From positions 1 to 32,163 of the forward strand of contig JAHQVI010000094.1 in assembly GCA_019634405.1 (NCBI GenBank): a DNA stretch of 32,163 nt, written 5' to 3'. The stretch's first letter is position 1; every line of letters starts with the position of its first letter. Made by a program: the position numbers and the translations under genes. Positions 1 to 7,994 of this stretch are shown here, piece by piece. The notes beneath the pieces were generated by a model. That model had not been told where the DNA came from, did no database searches, and was given only the letters and a program-made list of their open reading frames with translations. The DNA comes from Hyphomicrobiales bacterium (GTDB taxonomy: Bacteria > Pseudomonadota > Alphaproteobacteria > Rhizobiales > Rhodomicrobiaceae).

Positions 1-351
1 CACCACCATCTTATCCAGCCCATAAGACAGGTTGGACATCGCAACCAGCTTAATTGGAACGCCGCCGGCCCGCGCCAGCATAACGGTGTCAACGGTGTTG
101 TTCATGCATTGAAGCTGCCCGGACGAGATTGCAGCATTTTTTTCGGCGATACCCTCGATGACCTGGATATCGAGATCTATATCCTTGGCCAGATTTCTCT
201 CTTTCACGATGTACCAAGCTGCGTAAGGAGAAAAAGAGATGATGGCCACCGATACTTTCTCTACGGCCATGGCTTGGGTACGCCCGCCGGCAAGCATTGC
301 CGCGGCAATTAGAAATGTAAATAGGAAATAAATAATACTGCGTGCGTGCAT
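1..351 (-). CDS. ABC transporter substrate-binding protein, NMT1/SsuA-like (truncated by window start)
   Basis: My translation from the ATG at 351 on the minus strand: MHARSIIYFLFTFLIAAAMLAGGRTQAMAVEKVSVAIISFSPYAAWYIVKERNLAKDIDLDIQVIEGIAEKNAAISSGQLQCMNNTVDTVMLARAGGVPIKLVAMSNLSYGLDKMV. Signal peptide plus NMT1-like pattern, directly downstream of the NitT/TauT-type ATPase and permease. Frame is open to the window edge. Confidence 0.75.
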   Translation of the reverse strand, partial: MHARSIIYFLFTFLIAAAMLAGGRTQAMAVEKVSVAIISFSPYAAWYIVKERNLAKDIDLDIQVIEGIAEKNAAISSGQLQCMNNTVDTVMLARAGGVPIKLVAMSNLSYGLDKMVV

Positions 352-430
352 TTTTAACACTCTCCATTCTGAACAAGATAACTATTGCTATCTACGTTGA
401 TGAGACGCTTCTATTTATAATGCAAAAAGA

Positions 431-1225
431 CTAGATTTGCTTGCGCGATGTAGTAATTTCTTCCCGCATCATTGAGAATAACTGTTTCTCTAATTCATGA
501 TATTCTTTGAAGTCAAATATTGCTTGCTTGTCTTTTATGCGCTTGCCTTTTTTGAAGTTTAAATCAATGTCCGCTTTGATCCGGCCAGGTTGGCGGGTAA
601 AGAACAGAATGCGGTCAGCTAAATAGAGAGCCTCTCCTAAGTCATGTGTGATGACGACTACGGTTCGCGGCTCTGCCTCGATCAGTTCGATCAGAAGTTC
701 CTGCATCTCCCATCTGACCTGGGCGTCGAGAGCGCCGAACGGTTCATCCATCAAGACAATCCGCGGCTTTTGAGCCAGCGTTCGCGCCAGAGCAATCCGC
801 TGTTTCATGCCCCCCGAAAGCCCGCCGGGATACTCGTCGGCGACATGATCAAGGCGAACACGCTCCAGGATTTCCATTGCGCGCGAACGCCGGTCACTCC
901 TGCTCATGCCGAGTATATTCAATCCGTATTCGACGTTTTTCCGCGCGGTCAGCCAGGGGAACGAGGTGTAGGTTTGAAAAACCATGCCTCGCTCGGGACC
1001 AGGGTTCTCGATAGATTTGCCATCGAGCGATAAGGTGCCGCGCGTTGGATGATCCAGCCCCGCGATCATTCGGAGCATCGTTGTCTTGCCGCAGCCGGAC
1101 GGCCCCACAAACGCGGTAATTTGATTTGTGTCCAGATCGAAGGACACGTTGTCGAGGGCCTGAACTGTGCCTTTATTGAAATCTTTGCTTACGGATCTCG
1201 CCTGAATAAGCGGTATCGTGGACAT
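431..1225 (-). CDS. ABC transporter ATP-binding protein, NitT/TauT (SsuB/TauB-like) family
   Basis: Walker A GPSGCGKTT, Q-loop VFQTYTSFPW, signature LSGGMKQR, Walker B IVLMDEPFGALD, H-loop THD. Confidence 0.95.
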   Translation of the reverse strand: MSTIPLIQARSVSKDFNKGTVQALDNVSFDLDTNQITAFVGPSGCGKTTMLRMIAGLDHPTRGTLSLDGKSIENPGPERGMVFQTYTSFPWLTARKNVEYGLNILGMSRSDRRSRAMEILERVRLDHVADEYPGGLSGGMKQRIALARTLAQKPRIVLMDEPFGALDAQVRWEMQELLIELIEAEPRTVVVITHDLGEALYLADRILFFTRQPGRIKADIDLNFKKGKRIKDKQAIFDFKEYHELEKQLFSMMREEITTSRKQI

Positions 1226-1231
1226 TACCGA

Positions 1232-2167
1232 TCAACCTCCCAGCTTCTGCCCTGCCCTCGCCCACGGCAGCAAGAAGCGGGCGGCAATGCGGAACACAAT
1301 GTCGGTAAGAACGCCAAGCATACCGATCGTCAAAATTCCGGCCATGATCATGTCCACCGATAAAGTACGGCCAGCCCGCATCATCATTGCGCCAATGCCA
1401 TCTACGGCCCCGACGATTTCGGCGATAACAAGATAGGTCCAGCCAACCGCGATCATGTTTCGCATCGAGTCGATAATCGCCGGTGCGGACGCCGGTACGA
1501 CGATGCTTGTGACGACGCCCCATCGGGACGCGCCCATCGTGAGCGAGGCCTCGACGAATTCGTTGGGTACGGCTTCGACATTGTCGAGTATCAACGCCGT
1601 CAGAAAAAAAATAACGCCAATGAAGAGCAGCGCGAGTTTGGCCATATCCGTCGGGCCGAACCAGACCAGCAGAAGCGGCATGAATGACGAGGCTGGCAAA
1701 TATCTCGATCCGGAAAGGACAGGGTTCAGAAGCGCCTTGACATTCCCGAAGCATCCCATCAGCACGCCCAGGGGAAAAGCAATCGCAGCAGCTGCGAAAA
1801 AGCTTGTAAAAATCCGGATGCAGCTCGTAATGACGTCATCAAGGAAGTTGCGCTCGCGGAACAGAACCATGAGCGCACCGAAGACATCTTCCACTGAGGG
1901 CAAAAACCTGCGCCCCGCCTCGGGCGTCAGGTAATGACCTGCCTCCCAGACGCCGATAAAGATCGCAGCGCCGAGAATGCCCAGCATTATTACATTATGC
2001 CGCGGCGGTGCGTGGCGCAGTTCGAGAAATTTCCGGCGGGCCGGGCGAAAAAGCGGCGCTTCGCTTGCATCGCCTTTGGTCGCCACGATGAGGGCTCTGT
2101 TGGTATCGTTCTTAACATTCGCACTATCGTCCGCCACGTTCCGCCTTTTCAATGAAATCTGCGCCAA
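1232..2167 (-). CDS. ABC transporter permease, NitT/TauT (SsuC/TauC-like) family
   Basis: Multi-TM protein with the typical EAA-loop-like stretch FVEASLTMGASRWGVVTSIVVPASAPAIIDSMRNMIAVGWTYLVIAEIVGA; start is 6 nt upstream-adjacent to the ATPase gene. Confidence 0.93.
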   Translation of the reverse strand: MAQISLKRRNVADDSANVKNDTNRALIVATKGDASEAPLFRPARRKFLELRHAPPRHNVIMLGILGAAIFIGVWEAGHYLTPEAGRRFLPSVEDVFGALMVLFRERNFLDDVITSCIRIFTSFFAAAAIAFPLGVLMGCFGNVKALLNPVLSGSRYLPASSFMPLLLVWFGPTDMAKLALLFIGVIFFLTALILDNVEAVPNEFVEASLTMGASRWGVVTSIVVPASAPAIIDSMRNMIAVGWTYLVIAEIVGAVDGIGAMMMRAGRTLSVDMIMAGILTIGMLGVLTDIVFRIAARFLLPWARAGQKLGG

Positions 2168-2192
2168 TCATTTCAGTATGCGAGCCAGGCCG

Positions 2193-3218
2193 TTATTGGT
2201 TGCAACATGGGTCGGCCCGTAATCTGCCGTAGGCGCGCATAAGCTGCCCGGCGACGTCACCGGCTTCGGTCATGAACGATTCCACAATGGAGGAACTGCA
2301 GACCCGCCAATCGGAAATGTCGTCTGAGGTCAGTTCCTGAATCTTCATGCCTTTCTCTCCCGCAATCGCGTAGGTATCGGCTTCAAGGAGGGCGTACCAA
2401 CGCCATATGCTCTGCTCTACCTGTTTTGCGGCGCCAAGGATGAGCTGTTGCTGATCCTTGCTAAGGCCCGCCCAGCTTTGTTCGTTGATGACGACAACAA
2501 ACAAAATCTCGGAATGTCGGAGTTTCGTTATGGTATCCCTTACGCGCCAGAGCTCACGCTCTTTGAGGCTGAGAATGCCGGTCATGCTCACAAGCGCGGC
2601 GTTGCTTTCCAGCGCCTTGAATGTCTCCGGTGCGGAAATCTGATGCGCTTTTCCCCCGCAGATCGAAATGAAGTTCGCCATACCGGCATCGATAACCGTG
2701 ACGTCCTGGTCGGCCATGATCGAAGGATTCGTCATGGCGGCTTCATTGGATAGAAGAACGGTTCCGCCATAGGGTTGCCAATACAGGACCCGCGCGCCGG
2801 CCTTATTCAGGATCTCTTGCTCGATGATTGTACGAATAGGAGTTTCTGGCCGTGTCGCGGCCAGAACAAGAGGCTTCAGATCAAACAAGAACGGCTGCTG
2901 AAAGAGACCGGTTGCCGGTATATCCTCCGCATAGTCGCCAAGAGGCACAACAGCAATGTCAATTTCGCCTGAGCTGGCGGCAATACGTCCTTCCGTTTCC
3001 GAATAACGCTGGCCATTGTCGAAAATTTCTACTCTAAGAGATCCAGACGATTTCTTTTCTATTATTTCCTTGAAGTCGACAAGATTCTGGTTGAGTGGAT
3101 TTCTTACGGACTTAGCAAGTGTTGCCTGAAGCGTTGTTGAGGGAATGACTTTCGCCTCATCCGCTGCAGCCGAAAGATGAGTGACAAAAAGAGCAAGTAT
3201 TGTCAGAAGCATCCGCAT
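2193..3218 (-). CDS. TRAP transporter substrate-binding protein, DctP-like
   Basis: Signal peptide MRMLLTILALFVTHLSAAADEA, then DctP-like pattern NQNLVDFKEIIEKKSSGSLRVEIFDNGQRYSETEGRIAASSGEIDIAVVPLGDYAEDIPATGLFQQPFLF. Confidence 0.8.
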   Translation of the reverse strand: MRMLLTILALFVTHLSAAADEAKVIPSTTLQATLAKSVRNPLNQNLVDFKEIIEKKSSGSLRVEIFDNGQRYSETEGRIAASSGEIDIAVVPLGDYAEDIPATGLFQQPFLFDLKPLVLAATRPETPIRTIIEQEILNKAGARVLYWQPYGGTVLLSNEAAMTNPSIMADQDVTVIDAGMANFISICGGKAHQISAPETFKALESNAALVSMTGILSLKERELWRVRDTITKLRHSEILFVVVINEQSWAGLSKDQQQLILGAAKQVEQSIWRWYALLEADTYAIAGEKGMKIQELTSDDISDWRVCSSSIVESFMTEAGDVAGQLMRAYGRLRADPCCNQ

Positions 3219-3405
3219 TATATTTATCCAACCACTATCTTATCAAAGCCGATGAATCGAGGCATAGGCTCGGTTCTGCAAAATGAACGATATGCGAAAA
3301 GTAACTCGATGCATGCATTCCTCCCGGCTACGCCGTCTTGCATACGGTTTTTGCGGAGATGAAAACGTCGTCGGCAATTTCTATAGACAGGCAGCGCTGA
3401 TCCCC

Positions 3406-4593
3406 CTAGCGGCTAACCGCCTCTTCCGTATCCCCTTCAGGCTCCGTCGAATTTTCTTTCGGTGACGATGTTTGCTCCAGGTTGGTCCAAAAACGATCCA
3501 GATGGCCGGAGACAATTTTGTCGTACTGCCCCGTCTCCCGAAGCCTCGCGAATGAGCTATTGATATAGTAGAGAATGGTTCGCGCATGCGGATGGGTTTT
3601 GGCCATAACGGCATGTAGGGTCTCGATATGAACGGGCCGTTCCGCAACATGAATGCGATCAAGAATCCCCATCGACGCAGCAATGGCCCGCCCGGTCAGG
3701 TCCGAGATTACGACAGCGTTGACAGTCCCGTCACTGAGTAGCCGGAAGCACTCCTGAGGCGTCTGAGGCTGCATGAGGACGATCCTGTTATCCGTCAGCC
3801 AACCGCGCCCTTCCTTGTTGAGATGAAAGGTTGACGATCCTCTTGTTTGGCAAAGTGTTTTTCCCAGGACATCTTCGTCGGTTCTGAAGTTTATGGACGA
3901 GTCATTTCTGAGAAATAGCGCCGTGACATCCTCGTAAAGCGGATCGGAGAAAAAGAACTTCTCGCAGCGATAGCGGCTATTGGTGTCAAGCGTCGCAAGG
4001 ACGGAACAATCGGGTTTCGTCCATGGTATCCCGACATCGAATGCGCGGGTGATAAGGAGCGGGTTGAGGTGTGCGGCCCAGTCATTGACCCATGAAATAT
4101 TGTGGCTGAAAGATCCTTGCGACTGATCTTCAATCTGCCCCATCGAGGATGTCAGGAGATCAAGCAGGAGACCGCCATTTTGCAGCGTGCGGTCTGCATA
4201 GGGCGTGTAACCTTCCGCTGTCAGAAACTCGATATGACTGATCATGTTCGACAGCACAAATTTTGCCGGAGCGGAGCTGGACGCTGGCGCGCTTTCGTCA
4301 ATGCCAGGTCCCTGCACAGAGCCGGTGCAAGGAATTCTTATCGCCTGTCCGGGAACAAGCAAGGTCATGTTCGAGCCGAGCCGGTCCTGGTTGGCATAGA
4401 ATATGAGACTCCACTGCGAACGGTCTCCATAGACCTGTTGCGCGATCCCCGCCAGTGTCTCGCCTTCTTGAATGACATAGTCCGTGCCGCAGGTTTGAGA
4501 GGCCGCGGGACCGGAGACAAAATACAATATCGTAAAAGCTGTAAGTAGACGAAGATGCCGACTTAGCGATCGTGCGCTGAAAACCGTCTCCAT
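3406..4593 (-). CDS. LysM-domain / SBP_bac_3-like (transporter substrate-binding) fusion protein
   Basis: ORF extends to 4698 but METVFSARSLSRHLRLLTAFTILYFVSGPAASQ (ATG at 4593) looks like the real start with signal peptide. LysM: YVIQEGETLAGIAQQVYGDRSQWSLIFYANQDRL...LLVPGQAIRIP; then SBP-like domain with SDPLYEDVTALFLR. Confidence 0.83.
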   Translation of the reverse strand: METVFSARSLSRHLRLLTAFTILYFVSGPAASQTCGTDYVIQEGETLAGIAQQVYGDRSQWSLIFYANQDRLGSNMTLLVPGQAIRIPCTGSVQGPGIDESAPASSSAPAKFVLSNMISHIEFLTAEGYTPYADRTLQNGGLLLDLLTSSMGQIEDQSQGSFSHNISWVNDWAAHLNPLLITRAFDVGIPWTKPDCSVLATLDTNSRYRCEKFFFSDPLYEDVTALFLRNDSSINFRTDEDVLGKTLCQTRGSSTFHLNKEGRGWLTDNRIVLMQPQTPQECFRLLSDGTVNAVVISDLTGRAIAASMGILDRIHVAERPVHIETLHAVMAKTHPHARTILYYINSSFARLRETGQYDKIVSGHLDRFWTNLEQTSSPKENSTEPEGDTEEAVSR

Positions 4594-5033
4594 CTGGCTT
4601 ATCTTCAACCGGAAAACAACAAGATCAGTCAGCCGCTTTTCTGTAATTGCACAGTTACGAACGCTCCCTATTTGCCGCCCTATCCACCGCAATCTCATAA
4701 CCGCTACTTTCTAAAGCTTTACTACCAAAGGCGCCATTGTATGCAATAGATCCATGTTTAAAAGAAATATACATCAGCTCTGCAACACATCTATTATATG
4801 CAAAATTATCAAATTATCTCAACGCTATAGATATGTTGAACCAAAACAACTACCTAAAATTGCATTCGAAAGTTTGTTTTATTTATCCCACTTAAAATAT
4901 GGCGAAATAATGTCTAGGAAATTAATAAAAATGCCCTTGAATGCTTGAGTAAAAAAGGCTGAACTAGCCCTAGCGTTTCCGGGATGGAAATAGGACAGGG
5001 AACGCGATCTAGCGCGAGGGGAGACCTAGTCCG

Positions 5034-6806
5034 ATGTGCAAAACCCGGCTTGCCGCATCGCTTTATGCTGTGATTGCGCTCGCCGCCGCGTTTTGCGGAA
5101 GTTCGGCCGGTGCACAGTCGCCAGTTAAGGGCGGGGTTACGATCTTTACCGACGGGTTGGCATATCCGGATGGTGAGATTTCAAAAGGGATTACCGAACT
5201 GGCTGCCGAGCTGGACAAAAACAGCAAGCTCAGACTCTTACCCATCATGGGCAGCGCCGGCGCCGCTAATGTTCGTGATCTGCTGCGTTTTCGCGGTGCG
5301 GACCTTGCCGTCATTAACAATGACGTTTTTGCATCTGAGGAAATCTTCGATCTCTATCCCGAAGCAAGCGAAAAGCTTCGTTACATCACAAAGCTCAAGA
5401 CACAGAAGGTCGTATTGCTGGCCCGCAAGAACATCAATACGTTAGACGAGCTGACCGGGACGAAGATACTCGTTTATGGCCCGGAAACGATCGCCATGCG
5501 CTCGGCTGTGACAATATTCGATCTTTTGGAGATCAACGCTGAAATTACGCATGTCCCGGATGCGAGCACTGACGGTCCTGCCGGGGACGCCGCCGCAATC
5601 TTCTTCTTTCACACCGACGCACGCTGGTTGCCCCGGGATCTTGCCAAGTTTGGCGAATTTGCCCCCATCCCTGTCCCCATGACCGAAGCGCTTTCCGCAT
5701 TTTACCGGAAAGCCGAAATACAGATCGGCGAGCTGGGCGTCTATTCCAACAGCAATACAATCGCAACGATTCAGACCGATACAGTTCTGGCGTCATTTGA
5801 CTGGTCGCCAAGACACGGCCGTTTCGCAGATGTGACGGCCTTTATCGATGACTTTTTTGCAGCCATACCGAAATTCCGGGACCGCGGACGATTGGCCATC
5901 TGGGAAGAGACCGACCCGCATGCGGAGGTGCTTGGCTGGAGCCAGCACGCCTATGCCGCAACAGCAAAAGAAAGCGTAGCGCAGCCTCAAAAACAACCGG
6001 AAGCCTTCGTGGTGACGAACAAGGTCACAGAAAATATTTCGGCTCAGCTTAAGCTATCGATCCTTTCACAGCCGCCGCTGACGAACAGGCAATCGGAGGG
6101 TGGCGGCCTTCTTCCCGAACTTGCAAAAGCCGCGCTGGAGCGATCCTCCTGGCTTGCCATGCGTGGGACCGAGATCCATTGGGATGAAAACAGGGGCGAT
6201 CAGGCAAACAGCGTCGTGGCCCGAAACGCTGCCGATCTTGTATTACCCTGGATGGGTGGAGCGTGCGAAACCACAGACATCTCGGATAACGCCTCAGCTT
6301 CCGCCTGCGAAGATATTCTGGGGTCGGATCCACTCTTTACGGTCCTGGTCGCATTTTTTTCCCGGGCGGATAACGGCTTCGCCCCGAAATCTGAAGACGA
6401 TCTGATCGGGCGCACTATATGCATGCCCGCAGGGCTGGAAATGTCTCTACTCGGTGAACAGTCGCAGAAGCTTGTTCGCGACGGCGATCTCACACTTGCG
6501 CGACCGCCCTCGCTTATCGACTGTCTCAGCCAGGTTGACCGCAACGCGGCCGATGCGCTTTTTGTCAATGAACTGGAAGGCAAGTTTACGATTGCGCAGC
6601 TGGGGCTGTCCGACGCGTACCATATGATCGAAGATATCGTGTCCGTTCAGGAAATTCGTATCGGCATTGCTAAAAATAGGCCAGCAACCGATGAATTGCT
6701 GGCGGCGCTGAATGAGGCTATTGGAAAGCTGAAGACGGAAGAGGAATATTCCCGGATTATTGTGAAGCATCTTACGCCGGCCCCAATGCTTGGCGCCACA
6801 AAATGA
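5034..6806 (+). CDS. TAXI-type solute-binding domain fused to a C-terminal SBP_bac_3-like domain
   Basis: Signal peptide; N-terminal TAXI-like region GSAGAANVRDLLRFRGADLAVINNDVF...LDELTGTKILVYGPETIAMRSA; C-terminal region DLVLPWMGG...SDPLFTVLVAFFSR...DDLIGRTICMPAG like SBP_bac_3. GGGGAGA ribosome-binding site upstream. Confidence 0.82.
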   Translation: MCKTRLAASLYAVIALAAAFCGSSAGAQSPVKGGVTIFTDGLAYPDGEISKGITELAAELDKNSKLRLLPIMGSAGAANVRDLLRFRGADLAVINNDVFASEEIFDLYPEASEKLRYITKLKTQKVVLLARKNINTLDELTGTKILVYGPETIAMRSAVTIFDLLEINAEITHVPDASTDGPAGDAAAIFFFHTDARWLPRDLAKFGEFAPIPVPMTEALSAFYRKAEIQIGELGVYSNSNTIATIQTDTVLASFDWSPRHGRFADVTAFIDDFFAAIPKFRDRGRLAIWEETDPHAEVLGWSQHAYAATAKESVAQPQKQPEAFVVTNKVTENISAQLKLSILSQPPLTNRQSEGGGLLPELAKAALERSSWLAMRGTEIHWDENRGDQANSVVARNAADLVLPWMGGACETTDISDNASASACEDILGSDPLFTVLVAFFSRADNGFAPKSEDDLIGRTICMPAGLEMSLLGEQSQKLVRDGDLTLARPPSLIDCLSQVDRNAADALFVNELEGKFTIAQLGLSDAYHMIEDIVSVQEIRIGIAKNRPATDELLAALNEAIGKLKTEEEYSRIIVKHLTPAPMLGATK

Positions 6807-6819
6807 AAAAGACGCGTCT

Positions 6820-7743
6820 TCAACCCGCCAAAGCTGTATCGAAGCGATCGAGCGCATTTCCTGCTATTTTGCCGATAAGAGACTGTGCCTTCCGCAGCCG
6901 CCTGAGGCGCATTTCCAGCATAAGCCGCCCGACCTGCTCGTGCAGGTCTGCAGCCCCGCTATTTCGCCAGGCGTCATCTTCCTGCACGTGGCCGTCGCCA
7001 TTCAAGGCTTTCAGCGCATCCAATGATGCAAGACAAGCAACATCCTGGAAATCCGGTCGCGCGACCTGCTCAAGACGCGCCTTTACCTTGGCGAGTTGTT
7101 TAGCATTAAGGCGATCCTTATTGGTTAGCGCCAGAAGCCCGTACTCTCGTATCCGCGCCGGAACGTTACGCCATACCAGGGCTTCACTCTCTTTCCACGC
7201 CTGCGTGCTGAACGTACACCAAATGGCCGCATCGATCCGATGGCTGAACATGCTTGCGCTCTCATATCCCAGCAGCGGATCGGACAGGCCCGGAAAATCA
7301 AGAATTTCGCAAGCCCGTAACACCGCGACGGGCAGCTTAACCCGGACATATGATATTTTGTCAGATGTCGGTGTTTTTGACGCGAGCGGCAAAGTTTCTC
7401 CATTATCCATGACGGCTGCAACAGCAGGCTCCAATCCGTGGCAGATCAATGTCGGCACACGTGTATTGGCGATCTGCAATGTCGGCAGGATGTTCACGCC
7501 CAACAAGAGATTCGCCACGGTGGATTTGCCCGAATTCGACTCGCCGATCAGCGCCAATTGGATCGGACGGCGCAACAGCCGCTCCGTCCGGCGTATAGCG
7601 CGAATTGCCGCTGCCAAATCCGGCAGCTCCCTTTGCGCGCCGGTCAGATCCGTGCTTACCCGGCTTAGTTTATACAAAAAATGCTCGCAAACGCCCTGCC
7701 CCCGATTCAGTGATGTGCTAACACTCTCTGAGTGATTTTTCAT
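6820..7743 (-). CDS. Dynamin-like / TRAFAC GTPase (short, 307 aa)
   Basis: G1 GESNSGKS, switch-region T, G3 DFPG (ILDFPGLSDP), G4 TNKD (LALTNKDRL). Confidence 0.82.
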   Translation of the reverse strand: MKNHSESVSTSLNRGQGVCEHFLYKLSRVSTDLTGAQRELPDLAAAIRAIRRTERLLRRPIQLALIGESNSGKSTVANLLLGVNILPTLQIANTRVPTLICHGLEPAVAAVMDNGETLPLASKTPTSDKISYVRVKLPVAVLRACEILDFPGLSDPLLGYESASMFSHRIDAAIWCTFSTQAWKESEALVWRNVPARIREYGLLALTNKDRLNAKQLAKVKARLEQVARPDFQDVACLASLDALKALNGDGHVQEDDAWRNSGAADLHEQVGRLMLEMRLRRLRKAQSLIGKIAGNALDRFDTALAG

Positions 7744-7994
7744 ATTAACCTAAGAATATTTGATATTATAGATAGGTAATCCAACACATTCTTTTAATAT
7801 TATGTCTTATTTTTGTAAGTTTAGAGAAAAATTTTTATTTCATTTTACTATGTTATTCGATATAAATTATGTGATGTATACATATTTCAACAATGTTTCC
7901 TTTATGGAAAACATCACTTGCGAGTTCAAGATGCAATTTCAACGACCGTTGTCAAACCCGTTGAATGTGTTGAGTTTATAGGAGCGTTCTAATT

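Noticed and set aside
1173-1754. 193-aa ORF overlapping the ABC permease in another frame
   Set aside because: Arg/Gly/His-rich alternate-frame translation of a clear permease gene.
4754-4948. 64-aa ORF in the AT-rich divergent promoter region
   Set aside because: Low-complexity AT-driven composition, no ribosome-binding site seen, overlaps a promoter-like region.
6803-7735. 310-aa plus-strand ORF fully antisense to the small GTPase
   Set aside because: Ser/Arg-rich shadow ORF; the opposite strand has complete GTPase motifs.
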